Position numbers and translations under genes: made by a program. From Chrysophaeum taylorii (Eukaryota; Sar; Pelagophyceae; Pelagomonadales; Pelagomonadaceae), in the NCBI GenBank assembly GCA_029834535.1, contig JAQMWT010000286.1, forward strand, positions 1 to 35,670: a stretch of DNA of 35,670 nucleotides, written 5' to 3'. Below, one piece after another: positions 16,436 through 25,920 of this stretch. The notes under the pieces are model-generated. The model was not told the DNA's origin, did no database searches, and was given only the letters and a program-made list of their open reading frames with translations. Each line of letters opens with the position of its first letter. Positions within the stretch are counted from its first letter, which is position 1.

Positions 16436-17170
16436 AGATTAAAGTCAAAGGTTAAAGGGCAGAGCGGGCGCTGATAAAAGGAGCTCAGATTGGCGGGGGT
16501 CCGAGCGTCGAGCGGTTGGAAGAGCTGGGTGGGTGGGAGGAAGGACGTTGACGCAAGCCGATTGTAGATCGGCTTAAGAGCAAATTCAAAGGCTAACGGG
16601 TATAGCGGGCGCAGAAAAAAGGAGCTCAGATTGGCGTGGGTCCGAGCGTCGCGCGGAAGGGAGAGCTGGGGTGAGTGGGAGGAAGGACGTTAGCGCAAGC
16701 CGATTGTAGGGGGCGGCCAGGCGCGAGCCTAACTGTCCGGGCGCAGCCAGGGACCCGGCGGCCAAAGGTTTAGGAGTAAACTCGAAGGTTAAAGGGCGGA
16801 GCGTGCGCTGATCAAAGCAGATTAGATTGGCCGGCCAAAGGTTTAGGAGTAAAGTCAAAGGCTAAGGGCGGAGCGTGCGCTGATTAAAGCAGCTTAGATT
16901 GGCGGGGATGAGAGCGTCGAGCCGAAAAGAGAGTGGGGTGAGTGGGAGGAAGGACGTGGCCAAAGGTTTAGGAGTAAACTCAAAGGCTAGAGGGCGGAGC
17001 GTGCGCTGATCAAAGCAGCTTAGATCGGCGGGGGTGAGAGCGTCGAGCTGAAAGGAGAGTGGGGTGAGTGGGAGGAAGGACGTTGACGCAAGCCGATTAT
17101 AGGGGACGGCCAGGCGCTAGCCAGGCGCTAGCCTAACCGTCCGGACCCGGCGGCCGAGAGACGTAGGGGC
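16436..17170 (-). repeat. Five-unit tandem repeat related to the Helitron repeat block
   Basis: Units start near 16436, 16580, 16776, 16848 and 16973. Each runs through TCAAAGGCTAAGGGCGGAGC, GCTGATCAAAGCAGCTTAG, ATTGGCGGGG, GAGAGCGTCGAGC and GGGGTGAGTGGGAGGAAGGA, with indels; the third unit is cut short. The core is the reverse complement of the Helitron segment CTCACCCCACTCTCCTTCGA...GCCAATCTAAGCTGCTTT (about 1816-1872 and 2871-2929). The first, second and fifth units carry CGCAAGCCGATTGTAG-like extensions. There is no coding capacity. Confidence 0.75.
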
Positions 17171-18555
17171 CGTTGGCGTTTCTGTAAGCGTCTGAAGTGC
17201 CCCTGTGCGTAATGCCGTTAATGTCGCAGGCCAAGTACCAAAGGTTAGGGAGAGCAAGCGTGATCAGACTGGAAGGTCAGATGGCGTTCAGCAAGGCGAG
17301 AGCAGAGCTGGGTGAGGGATGGGGGGGAACAAGAAGAGTGAGTCTCGACACTGACAAGCAGCGGGTGTCAACACGGGAGCTCATCGGCACCCGCGGGCGC
17401 ATCGCCGGCGCCGAACGGAGGCCGGAATAGGCTGCGGGCGCTCAGGCACGATGGCGAGGGAGTCGGGGTAGCTCGCTGCACGTTGGGGCCGTGCGATGTC
17501 ACCTTAGGCACAGATTGGATCGACGAACGCGCGGAGGAGCCACGGATGGTCGAAGACAGGCGGACGCCGCCGGGAAGCAACGGACGTTGTATGAGGAGGA
17601 AACGACCACAAGGCGATACCGTACCCGACGGACGCACCGTGTTGGCGACGATGACGGAGAGCGCGATGTTTTCGATGACGAGAAGATACTTGACGCAGAG
17701 CCACCCGTGGGCGAGCGGAGCCCTGCTGGATTGACGTCAACCATGGTGGGGGTGCCACTGACACATGCGGCTTCGACGCCTTCGACACACGTGAATACAC
17801 AGCTCTAACATTGGGTTTCGTACCGACGGGATTCGATCGTGAAGGCGTTATCCCGGGCGAGTTCTCGCGCGGATAGAAGATCATGCATTGGTCAGCTGAC
17901 GGCGGCCATGCCAGCTTGTGGTGTCAGCGAAATGATATTGGTCCTGCGGGCGACGCTCCAAGCCCACCTTTGGGTTCCCGATCGCGAAGACAACACTACT
18001 TTTCTCGTGCCAGCTCTTCCTTGGCCTCTCGTCCGAATTCAGTTGTCGAGCAACCAGCTCCCGAAGCTTCAGTGAGCGGCGAACAAAAGGCACGCAGTAC
18101 TCTTGGTAGGCGACGATGTCGATCAGAGTTGAGTGCCTTTCCTTCGTTAATGCCTGCTACTCTAGGCCCGCTGTTCCGGCACGCGCGCTGCACCCTCGTT
18201 CCCAATTTCCAGCTCTTCCGAGCCTCGATTGTAGACACGGCGCTCCAGCCGACTCCGACTCGGGTAGACGCGCGACCGCCGCCCCGTCGTCCTGACCAGG
18301 TAAACGCCAGCACGAAGGAAGATCCTCGTTGTCGCCGTTGAGGTCGTTAGAATAGAGAGACCCGGTCGCCGCTGGCGGGTAAGCACGGAAAGCGCAATGT
18401 CATTAGGATTTCGGCCACACTACGGTTGGATGGGCCAATCTCAAGATGACTAGACTAGCCGAAGCCTGGTTACTCCTCGATATTGCTTGGTTTTGCCCTT
18501 GCGCTTTTCGCGTCGAATACGGGTGGAGAGGGTACGGGAGATCGTCCAAGACCCG

Positions 18556-18589
<34 letters not shown>

Positions 18590-18941
18590 CAATGATATTG
18601 TGCAGGTGACCGAGAGGGCGACACTAAGTCCGAATACAGCCGATCCTCCTCGATGAGTGAGTAGGCGCCATGGGAACGACGCCACGCGGCACTCCGCGCC
18701 CCCTACAAGCTCCGCGCCGCCGCCCGCCCCGCGTGGCTCGCAAAGCCGAGTCCGAGCGAGTGATGCGGGCGGGTCACATACCATCCTGAATCTGGGCCTT
18801 TGGCGCAGTGGAGGGAGGTCATCGTAAATGCGGGCGGGCTTACAAAGTAGTAGTATGACGACGACGGGCGCGATCGGTCGCGAGCGCGCGCTAATCAGGT
18901 CAAGGGTGTAAAGCGAAGAAGCTTGGTGGGGAGTCGGAAAG
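17171..18941. other. Long stretch without a supported gene
   Basis: Several mid-length open frames overlap on both strands (for example 17491-17808 +, 17504-17884 -, 17883-18341 +, 17881-18093 -), but no domain, targeting signal or consistent frame is seen. A plus-strand word CDVTLGTDWI near 17490-17520 faintly recalls a retroelement protease end. The minus-strand stretch 17881-18150 has a protein-like composition. Both could be decayed transposon pieces, at low confidence. Confidence 0.35.
18557..18580. repeat. (CAG)8 trinucleotide repeat
   Basis: Eight CAG units followed by CAACAG. On the minus strand this gives a poly-Leu frame that I do not regard as a gene. Confidence 0.95.
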
Positions 18942-19454
18942 TCAAGCAGCGAAGTCTTTCAAGAACTCTTCGGCTACAATGCGGGCGCGGGCGTTGAGGG
19001 CGATGCGCATCGCTGAGATCTCCTTGTTGATGTCTTCCATGAAGGTGATGATGAAGTCGACGAGCTTGGCCTTCCACATCTTCTCGAGGTGTGTGTGTGT
19101 GATGAGGAAGGAGATGGAGTAGCCGTCGGCGGGCTTTCGCCGCATAATAACAAACTGGTCCGAGCGCTGCATCAAGAAGCGCGTGAATTTGTGGCACAAG
19201 ATCCGTTCAATCTCGTCGGCCTGCTTGATGGCGAAGCTGACGCGGACCGAGTTGACCGAGCCCTCGATGAGACATTTTTCTTGTTCGGTCCGCGCGATGG
19301 TGATGGGGTTGAGCAGGAGCTCCTTGGATCCCCGCACTTCGACTTCGGGTTTGTTGTGGCGCTCGACGACTTGAGAGGGAAAGTTCCGCAGACACAACGC
19401 GGCCGTGAGCGTCGACCGCACGCACTTGAGGTATGGCTGATAGGTGGCGCTCAT
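18942..19454 (-). CDS. ARPC4: Actin-related protein 2/3 complex subunit 4 (ARPC4)
   Basis: The gene encodes 170 residues against 168 in animals, with near full-length similarity that I recognise directly. It starts [16 protein letters not shown], continues through [19 protein letters not shown] sequence (here [15 protein letters not shown]), [43 protein letters not shown], and ends [21 protein letters not shown]4 forms the structural core of the Arp2/3 complex with ARPC2 and drives branched actin nucleation in the cytoplasm. The frame extends upstream to 19625, but that part is low complexity and the conserved start is the ATG at 19454. No intron is needed. The gene is divergent from the kinase at 19544. 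Confidence 0.97.
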   Translation of the reverse strand: MSATYQPYLKCVRSTLTAALCLRNFPSQVVERHNKPEVEVRGSKELLLNPITIARTEQEKCLIEGSVNSVRVSFAIKQADEIERILCHKFTRFLMQRSDQFVIMRRKPADGYSISFLITHTHLEKMWKAKLVDFIITFMEDINKEISAMRIALNARARIVAEEFLKDFAA

Positions 19455-19543
19455 CACGGACACAGAGTTTTTGCGATCAACGGCTTTAACAACGGACCTA
19501 AACGCTCCCAGAGACGTGGGGCGGATCCCTTGGAAGTAGAAGC
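19455..19543. promoter_or_regulatory. 89-bp divergent intergenic region, ARPC4 / kinase
   Basis: The two start codons are only 89 bp apart on opposite strands, so both genes share a very short bidirectional promoter or overlapping 5' leaders. No TATA box is evident. Confidence 0.45.
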
Positions 19544-21319
19544 ATGGGGGTGGCGCGGAAGGAGGAGGTATTGTTGTCGCGGTGCTCGGTGTCGTGCCTG
19601 CTGACGTTCCTGTCGTGCGCCACAAAGGCGACGGGCGAGAGTACGTACACTTTGAACCAACATCAGACTCGGGGTTTGGCGTCGATCATCGAACTCGCGG
19701 GCGAGTCGGACGAGGAGGAGGCGGCGGGGGAGCACAGCCAGAGCCAGAGCCAGAGGCAGAGCGAGCGGCGGCGATGTATCGAGACTTTGGTGCGCGCCGC
19801 CGACGCGGCGTTCACGGCGGAGGCGAGCTCGGAGGAGCGTTCTAAGATGTGGAACGTCGACGAGGGTATCGACGCCGAGGCGGCGTCTTCGTTGCGACGG
19901 CGCGTCGCCGCGCGGCTCCGCGGGGAGGCGATGTGTGCGGACTTGATGTTGTTGTATCCCGAGGCCCACGCGTTGCGGCGCGCGGCGCACGCGTTGGTGA
20001 ACTCGTGTTTGGCGGGCCGGTCGGCGCACTTCAAGACGGAACAAAGCGTCGCCGATCAATTTCTCGCCCTCGTCGGTCCGGGCAAGTTCTGGATGACGGT
20101 CGTGGCCGTGCTCGCTCTCGCCGTCGGCGGGGCCTGCGCCTTTGTCGACTGGCTCGTCGTCGAGAACGTGTTGGGTCCGCGCGTCGACGTCCGGCCGTGC
20201 GAGTGTCGCCTTTGCGAGCGCCGAATAGAGCTCGGTCCCAAGGTCGGCGCGGGCGGGTTCGGCGCCGTCTGGCGGTGCAAGGACCCCCTCGAGGGCGTCG
20301 TGGTGAAATTGGTCAAGGTCGACCTCGAGCGCGACGTCAACGCGCTCCGCCTCGCGCTCGACGAGGCGAAGCATCTTCTCGAACTCAAGCATCCGCACGT
20401 CGTCGCTTACTACGACATGTGGGTCCACCGGGACCTGCGGGACCTCGTCGACGCAGAGACCTCCGCATCGCAGCAGAAGCGCACTTTTTTTGACTATTTT
20501 TGCATCGCGATGGAGGATTGCCAGGGCGGGACCTTGCTCGACCACGTCGCGAGCGGCATCCCCTTCCCGCTCGAGGTCGTCGCGCGCGTCACCATCCAGT
20601 GCGCGGCCGCGTTGGATTACGTCCACGCGCGGGGCATCGTCCACCGCGACGTTAAGCTCGAAAACATCTTCGTCAAGCTCGGCCCCCCGGTCATTAAAAT
20701 CGGTGATTTCGGCCTCGCCGTCCGGAACGACGACGCGCTCTTCCGCGCCGGAACCAAGGCGTCGCCCGCCTCGGCCGCGGGAGGAACCGAGGCCTACCAG
20801 GCCCCCGAGTGCTTCGAGGAGACGGACGACTCGCCGACGGGCCCCGCGGTCGACGCCTGGGCCCTCGGCTGCGCCTTGTACGAGATGACAACCTGCGTCA
20901 GCCTCCCGACCGAGCCGCCCTTCCTCGGACAGCTCGACGCCGACGCCGTCCGAGAACTGGCCGCTCGTTTCGACGACGCTCTCGAGGTTTCCGCCGCCGC
21001 CCACGCTGCGGGCCGAGACGAGACGCCCCTCAAGCGCCTCCGCCGCGACAAGGCCGTCGCTTCCCTGCGCACCTTATTTCGCGACTTGCTCCAGTTCAAG
21101 GCCGACGACAGACCGACCATGCGCGACGTCGCCACCAGGCGAGACCTCGAGCCCTACGCCGACGCCTCCCTCGACTTTTTCGCCTATTCAACGCACGGCT
21201 GCGTCCCGCTCAACGGGGCGGCAAGCAGCAGAGCGCTCAGAGCCAAGTCCATGGCCCAACACCGGTTCATCTCCGCGACGCCCCAACCCCAAAGACCCAA
21301 GTCCGCCTCGACGCCCTGA
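19544..21319 (+). CDS. Single-pass membrane protein kinase
   Basis: The protein has 591 residues. A hydrophobic N-terminal stretch (about 9-29) may be a signal peptide. Residues 31-182 form a Ser/Gln/Glu-rich then helical domain. A transmembrane segment follows at about 183-206 ([20 protein letters not shown]), then a kinase domain at 228-535. The kinase has every key motif: glycine loop GAGGFG (235-240), Lys255, alpha-C Glu274, HRDVKLEN (367-374), DFG (388-390), APE (420-422), DAWALG (437-442) and the closing Arg523. An insert at about 296-315 between strands, as in GCN2/PERK-type kinases, and the topology together recall PERK, but the lumenal part shows no recognisable sensor domain. It could equally be a receptor-like kinase at the cell surface. 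It is catalytically competent by sequence; the ligand is unknown. The C-terminus is basic and Pro/Ser-rich. Confidence 0.85.
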   Translation: MGVARKEEVLLSRCSVSCLLTFLSCATKATGESTYTLNQHQTRGLASIIELAGESDEEEAAGEHSQSQSQRQSERRRCIETLVRAADAAFTAEASSEERSKMWNVDEGIDAEAASSLRRRVAARLRGEAMCADLMLLYPEAHALRRAAHALVNSCLAGRSAHFKTEQSVADQFLALVGPGKFWMTVVAVLALAVGGACAFVDWLVVENVLGPRVDVRPCECRLCERRIELGPKVGAGGFGAVWRCKDPLEGVVVKLVKVDLERDVNALRLALDEAKHLLELKHPHVVAYYDMWVHRDLRDLVDAETSASQQKRTFFDYFCIAMEDCQGGTLLDHVASGIPFPLEVVARVTIQCAAALDYVHARGIVHRDVKLENIFVKLGPPVIKIGDFGLAVRNDDALFRAGTKASPASAAGGTEAYQAPECFEETDDSPTGPAVDAWALGCALYEMTTCVSLPTEPPFLGQLDADAVRELAARFDDALEVSAAAHAAGRDETPLKRLRRDKAVASLRTLFRDLLQFKADDRPTMRDVATRRDLEPYADASLDFFAYSTHGCVPLNGAASSRALRAKSMAQHRFISATPQPQRPKSASTP

Positions 21320-21936
21320 TGTCGCACTTCCTTCCAGGTATATGTGTTATGTGTTGTGTCCCCGCGAGACGCTTCTAAACATCATCATCATCATCATCAT
21401 CATCATCTTCGCCATGACGAGCCCCGAGGTTCCAACTCCCACCGAAACATTAACAACAAACTGGAGGTTCTTCTTTTGATAGACCCCCCTCTCCATGGCT
21501 CTGCTTCTCAGAACTCCTCCGCCAATGCCAGCTGCCCTGCCTCAAAACGAGGGATGATGAGCCTATTCTTATCCTACTAGTCCCCGGCTATGTTGCTTTG
21601 GTTTTCTTATTCCAGCTGGTTCCTCGTGTTCAAATTGTCTAGCTCACTTTCCCACCTCCTCCTCGGATCTCGTTAGCAACAGTCCTTTTCGAGTGCAAGA
21701 CTGAATGAACAGTGTGTCACTCACTTTCATCAGAAGGAAAAAAAGATGGTGTAGCCCGCAGTTTGTCAGCAGTCGACTTTATCATTGGAAACGGATATTA
21801 TTCCAGAGAGCTTGGTGGTTGATGTCGCCCTGACCAGTGAGAATGGACGAGCGAAGGCACACAGCCCACAAGTTTGTGGTGGGCCTCGCCGCCTCACTCA
21901 CGTGCGACGGGGAGATTGATCTGATCGGACGCGCAC
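21320..21936. other. Intergenic, holds (CAT)9, no gene seen
   Basis: This is the convergent gap between the kinase and the type II membrane protein gene. A perfect CAT repeat spans 21380-21406. Open frames at 21344-21580 and 21837-22124 look like chance. Confidence 0.5.
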
Positions 21937-22593
21937 TCATGAACTATTCTTCTCTTCTCGCATTGCAATTCCCTCGCACACCGAGGAGATGTTGGATAGG
22001 ATGCGCATCGCGTGGGGCCCGACATTGTAAAAGCTGTTGTCAGCACCGTAGGAGTACTCGTACAAGAGGTGCCTGCACGAAGTGCCGCACCAGCGGCAAT
22101 AGACGTGATGGTCGCAAGCCTTAGCACCCGTAGTGTCCGTCGCGCCCGTGCCGTAGGGGTCCATACCCAAGGAATCGTGGAGAGAGAATTCGGGCTTCAT
22201 GTGCCAGTCGATGCTGTTGCAGAGGTGAGTGATGTTGTTGAGGCGCTCGACGGCGCAGATCGCTCCGGCGCCGTTCCAACACGCGTCCTGACAGAGCTCG
22301 AGGCACCATCCGTCCGCGCAGTGGAGATTGCACGACGACACATCGAACAAGCGACACTTCTCCTCGGTGAAGGTGTTGTCGTCGTCGAAGTCGCTGCACT
22401 TCAAGCTCGAAGTGTCGTCGTTAACATTCGCGGACGCCGCGACCTCCTCCACACCAATTGTCCGAGCGGCTTCCCGCCGGAGGATGGCCGCCGCCGCCAA
22501 GGCACCGCACACAGTCACGAGAACCACCAGCCGACGGCGCCACGGTCTCGCTTCGATCTCCTCGTAGGCAGGAGAAGAAGAGAGTCTCAACAT
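21937..22593 (-). CDS. Cys-rich type II membrane protein, hypothetical
   Basis: The 218-residue protein has a short cytoplasmic N-terminus, one transmembrane segment at about 24-39 (VVLVTVCGALAAAAIL after RPWRRR) and a lumenal or extracellular domain with 14 cysteines. These include the cluster CNLHCADGWCLELCQDAC (17 to 20 residues apart at most) and CDHHVYCRWCGTSC. Possible N-glycosylation sites are present (NIT, NIS). The positive residues before the membrane segment support the N-in orientation. I recognise no family. Its cysteine spacing differs from the two secreted proteins at the left end, so it is not a member of that family. It is divergent from the gene at 22735. Confidence 0.65.
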   Translation of the reverse strand: MLRLSSSPAYEEIEARPWRRRLVVLVTVCGALAAAAILRREAARTIGVEEVAASANVNDDTSSLKCSDFDDDNTFTEEKCRLFDVSSCNLHCADGWCLELCQDACWNGAGAICAVERLNNITHLCNSIDWHMKPEFSLHDSLGMDPYGTGATDTTGAKACDHHVYCRWCGTSCRHLLYEYSYGADNSFYNVGPHAMRILSNISSVCEGIAMREEKNSS

Positions 22594-22734
22594 CGTTGCT
22601 ACGCGCGGGAGGCGTCACCCAATACCCGACTAGTGGTGAAAACGGCTCACCTCTGCGCCTGAACATTCCTGGAGTAATATAAGTAATGACGCGACACCAG
22701 AGAGCTGCCTGCTGACAAGTATGGCACAAAATAG
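22594..22734. promoter_or_regulatory. 141-bp divergent intergenic region
   Basis: It separates the start codons of the membrane protein gene (-) and the small secreted protein gene (+). AGTAATATAAGTAATGA at about 22673-22689 is an AT-rich patch; no clear promoter element is seen. Confidence 0.35.
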
Positions 22735-23142
22735 ATGTTTCATCTGATCATCGGTGTTGCGGCCTTAAGCGCGCCGCGACTCCACACCGGCGGTCGCGGA
22801 TACGACCACATCACGGCAACGCTCGAAGAAGGCGACCTGATTCTGTACCGTGACGGGAGCTGGCTCGTCGACGAGGTACCGGTCGGCGACGACGAGCCGA
22901 CGCTCCGGTTCGCTTCGGTCAACCTGGTCCAGCTCGTCTGGACGCACAATTGCGAGCACGGCTGGGTTTACGGGATGTCCGCAGATGTGGACGACCATTT
23001 TCGAGTGAGCGTCGACGAGTCAAACGAGGTCCAGGTGGGCCCCGAACAGGTCGTTGCTCGTCTGTTCACGTCCGACGACGAGCTCGACGACGAGAGTCGT
23101 AGACTCGTCGACGCGGCGAGGGCCGCACTCCTCGTAGAGTAG
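22735..23142 (+). CDS. Small secreted or organelle-targeted protein, hypothetical
   Basis: The 135-residue protein starts MFHLIIGVAALSAPRL, a probable signal peptide. It continues with an acidic domain: GYDHITATLEEGDLILYRDG, then SWLVDEVPVGDDEPTLRF, then a tail rich in Asp and Glu. The GDLILYRDGSW stretch looks like a small beta fold, but I do not recognise the family. The composition is protein-like and GC-rich as in neighbouring genes, which supports a real gene. Function is not assigned. Confidence 0.55.
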   Translation: MFHLIIGVAALSAPRLHTGGRGYDHITATLEEGDLILYRDGSWLVDEVPVGDDEPTLRFASVNLVQLVWTHNCEHGWVYGMSADVDDHFRVSVDESNEVQVGPEQVVARLFTSDDELDDESRRLVDAARAALLVE

Positions 23143-23485
23143 CCCCGTGTTTTACCTTGGTGCTTTTTTTTTGTACGAGATAATCGCAGCATAAGAGCAA
23201 AGACGTGCATCCCCAGTGTGCATAAGGAACGTGGCACAGTCCCTAAGGTTAATCGCAGCCCCCTAGACACAAATGGCGGGCCGAACTGTGGGGTGCCGTC
23301 GTCGGGCGAGCAACATCCTCGGCGGATACTCCGCCGGGATTGGGGGGCAAACGTGGCGCGCTAATTGAACAGAACAAGAACAGCAAGGCGGCGCGCAAAA
23401 AACAGAAAGAGAGGCTTCGCCCTCGATGAGGAGGCGGGGCCGGCGGCGGGCGAGGTGTATACGGTCGCGCGCTAATTTGGATGGT
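23143..23485. other. Convergent 3' intergenic region, no gene seen
   Basis: It lies between the stops of two convergent genes. It holds a T8 tract (23165) and two GCGCGCTAATT words (about 23353 and 23466); a similar GCGCGCTAAT lies just downstream of ARPC4 near 18886. Confidence 0.5.
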
Positions 23486-24802
23486 TTATTCTGGACCACA
23501 TGGCGGCGGGAGGTCGACCCTGACTGTACCAGAGCGGTTGAAGCGTGCGGAGACGTTGAACTCTCGGATGAGAGTGGCGGCTAGATCAGCGATCGCGCGG
23601 CACTCGGCTGGCGTGAAGCCCGCGTCCCCGTGGCAGATGATGAGGGGGCTCATGACCGCGAAGAGGTCATCAGTGTACTGGGAGATTTCGTGTCGGAATT
23701 TTTTTGCGATGAAATCGTACTTGTAGGTGAAGGATGATTCAACGAGGGCGGCTTTTTTGAGGTCGCGAGCGCCGATAGCGAGCTGCAAGGTACGGTGATC
23801 GTAGAAGTAGTGGACGCGTCTACCGACGCATTTCCACTCGAGAAGGAGATGGGTGTTGTAGAGGGTGTACTCGGTGAATTCGGTCGTCGCAAGGACGTCG
23901 GCGTAGGATTTCTGGTGATGATCCTCGAGTTTGTCGAGGAGGCGCCGCACCATGTATGTCGACAATACCTGCGGGGTGATGGCGAGGTAGCCAGCGTCAT
24001 CGAACGAGACGGCCGAGTCTGGGTCGGCGCCCAACAGTCTAAGCTCCCTCTCGTAGAGGCCTTCCCACGTTGTCGTGAGGCCGAGCGAGCCGATGCGCGT
24101 GCCATTTTTGACGCGGCCAAACATGGTTGGGCGCGACCTGCCGTCGGGCAGGAGGAGAGTTCGTGCCGAGACCTCGGTGACGGCAATGATGTCCGCGTCG
24201 AGGACCAACGTGTGCGGCGAGGTGATCCACCGCGAGATCCCGAGCTTGATGATTTGCTGGACCTTCCACCCCGGGACGTGCGCGTCTCGCGGAAAGCAGC
24301 CTCGCACCTTGTTGCACGCGATAACGTCGTCGCACGTGTGTCTAAGTTTCGCCTTTGGCAGCCAACTAAAGACCTGGTCGCAGCCCCCCGACGAAGTCAA
24401 AAGGTCGATCCGCCCCCCGTTGGCGTGGAGCTCGGCGAGGATCTCCCACTTGTCAAACTTGGGCAGCCCATCGTCGCCGAGAGATTGTGTGCGGTTCAGC
24501 AGCCAGTTCGGCATCCTGTGCCGCGTGACGAGCGCGCAGTCCGCCGCAGCGTTGACGAGCTCCTCGGTCATGCAGGGCGAGACGAGGTGGAAGACGTCGA
24601 GGTCGTCAACCACTAAATGTCGCCGGAGCGACTTGACACTCCCCCGCAGCTCGATCGCCTGCGCTGGGTGAAACGGTAGCACCACGCTCAGCGAATGCCC
24701 CCGTAGCGTTGGTTCTAGGTCGACTACGGCGCGGTGCGACGCGGAGATGTGCCAGATACTGGCGACGCACGTCAGCTTGAGCACCGTCGTCGTGAAAGCC
24801 AT
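23486..24802 (-). CDS. Secretory-pathway glycosyltransferase, DUF6492-like
   Basis: The 438-residue protein has a hydrophobic N-terminus (TTVLKLTCVASIWHISA) that acts as signal or anchor. The catalytic region starts at about 38 (LSVVLPFHPAQAIELRGSVKSL in pieces) and includes GWKVQQIIKLGIS (178-190), followed by the DxD metal site TLVLDADIIAV (198-208). This order (GWxxQQxxKL, then LVLDADI) is typical of DUF6492 proteins, which have a GT-A glycosyltransferase fold. Several cysteines and N-glycosylation sites fit a Golgi location. Donor and acceptor are unknown. With the GT8 fusion gene, it is the second glycan-synthesis gene in the window. The plus-strand frame over the same bases (23795-24616) is a shadow. 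Confidence 0.75.
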   Translation of the reverse strand: MAFTTTVLKLTCVASIWHISASHRAVVDLEPTLRGHSLSVVLPFHPAQAIELRGSVKSLRRHLVVDDLDVFHLVSPCMTEELVNAAADCALVTRHRMPNWLLNRTQSLGDDGLPKFDKWEILAELHANGGRIDLLTSSGGCDQVFSWLPKAKLRHTCDDVIACNKVRGCFPRDAHVPGWKVQQIIKLGISRWITSPHTLVLDADIIAVTEVSARTLLLPDGRSRPTMFGRVKNGTRIGSLGLTTTWEGLYERELRLLGADPDSAVSFDDAGYLAITPQVLSTYMVRRLLDKLEDHHQKSYADVLATTEFTEYTLYNTHLLLEWKCVGRRVHYFYDHRTLQLAIGARDLKKAALVESSFTYKYDFIAKKFRHEISQYTDDLFAVMSPLIICHGDAGFTPAECRAIADLAATLIREFNVSARFNRSGTVRVDLPPPCGPE

Positions 24803-25075
24803 TCCACCAGGTATCTCTCGGCCAGGCGAAGGTAATTTAAATTTAATTCCCTAAAGGAGCATACAACGTTGCCCCAAATTGAAGTCGTCTAGAAGAGCGC
24901 TCCCTGAGCTCTAGGTGCTTCGACGTGGTTTTATTGCATATTGACGTGGCTTTTAGCATCGGGCACAAAAGACACTTCAATGTGTTCTTAATAATATGAT
25001 ATATTATTATGGTTAGGAATATCCTTAACATTGCGTGTTGCCTCAATTAATCTGGATTATCCTTTAGTTGAAAAA

Positions 25076-25545
25076 CAAGTGCAGGCCAGTAAGTTCACCT
25101 AGTAACAATCTCTAACCCCAGTAAGTTCACCTGGTCCCAGTAAGTTCACGTGGTCAGTAAGTTCACCTAGTTCCAATCTCTAACCCCAGTAAGTTCGGCG
25201 TAAACCCACTCGTGCCCCTCACCCCACTTTCCTTTGAGCTCGTCGCTCTCACCCCCGCCAATCTAAGCTGCTTTGATTGGCCGAAAAGAACTCCGACGCC
25301 ACGTCTCAGGGAAAAAAATGGCCGCGGTCATGCGCGCGTTGTCTGCATCGACAACATCTTTTCGACGGGGCGTGAGAATGGCGCGCTGAAAGAGCCGCCG
25401 CGGGTCGTGGAAACAGTCTGCGAGGTCGCCGTAGACGGCGTGGAGGATCACTGTCTGGCTCGCGCACCTACCTGATCCTTGCCCTGAATCGGGGGACAAA
25501 CAGACAGACAGACAGACAGACAAACACTTGCCGATTAGTAGTAAG
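25076..25545 (-). mobile_element. Helitron remnant, copy C, internally deleted
   Basis: It starts CAAGTGCAGGCCAGTAAG like copies A and B, follows the repeat block to GCCAATCTAAGCTGCTTTGAT, then jumps to TGGCCGAAAAGAACTCCGAC. This loses the part that holds motif VI and the CNGTR block in the other copies. It ends in the GACA repeat and CCGATTAGTAGTAAG, where a Ty3 LTR begins. Confidence 0.75.
25280..25470 (-). pseudogene. Helitron helicase fragment (copy C)
   Basis: Only the RAILTPRRKDVVDADNARM block and the preceding VYGDLADCFHDPRRLFQ remain. An extra A in the A-tract near 25313 shifts the reading, as in copies A and B. Confidence 0.7.
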
Positions 25546-25869
25546 TGTGGCGGCAACTCCTGACCGCTAAGGCTTACCCTCCCTTTCTCGAGGCTTGATA
25601 CCCGTTCAACGGGACGCATTTCCCTACCTTCCTAGTGACATCATACCTCTCTCTTGTGAGAAGCATTCTTGCAGTATTCTTGTAGCGGTCTTGCTATCCT
25701 ATACCATCTCTCCGTCTTGTTGAGAGGCTTGGTGAGCGTGAGCAAGGTGTGTGGCGAGCATACCCGACCCTGAGTCCGTGTTTTCCTCGTTCAGTGAGGT
25801 CTAGGACGAGTCGGTGAGTACCCCCCTTGTCACCCGGGGGTCGGGAGTGTTTTTTTCAGTGCCGCCATA
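25546..25869 (+). repeat. Probable 5' LTR of the Ty3/gypsy element (324 bp)
   Basis: It starts TGTGGCGGCA and ends TGCCGCCATA, inverted termini with one mismatch. It is followed two bases later by TGGTGGAGGATACTC (from 25872), which could be a tRNA primer-binding site. No second LTR is seen downstream, so the call rests on these termini and the position ahead of pol. Confidence 0.55.
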
Positions 25870-25920
25870 CGTGGTGGAGGATACTCATTCCCGGCGACTT
25901 CCCTAATTCGATCTTCCATT

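Noticed and set aside
16436..17170. CRISPR-like array
   Set aside because: Repeats are long, diverged and without uniform spacers; this is a eukaryotic tandem repeat.
17483..17734. Possible retroelement protease remnant (CDVTLGTDWI)
   Set aside because: A single short word, no DSG-type active site and no neighbouring gag or RT in the same direction.
17881..18150. Minus-strand stretch with protein-like composition, perhaps a transposase piece
   Set aside because: No catalytic motif and no element ends; too weak to annotate.
18470..18784. Minus-strand frame with a leucine run resembling a membrane segment
   Set aside because: The leucines come from the (CAG)8 repeat; nothing else supports a gene.
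19454..21004. 516-codon minus-strand open frame
   Set aside because: Shadow of the kinase gene, whose catalytic motifs are all intact on the plus strand.
23795..24616. 273-codon plus-strand open frame
   Set aside because: Antisense of the DUF6492-like gene, which has a signal sequence and DxD motif.
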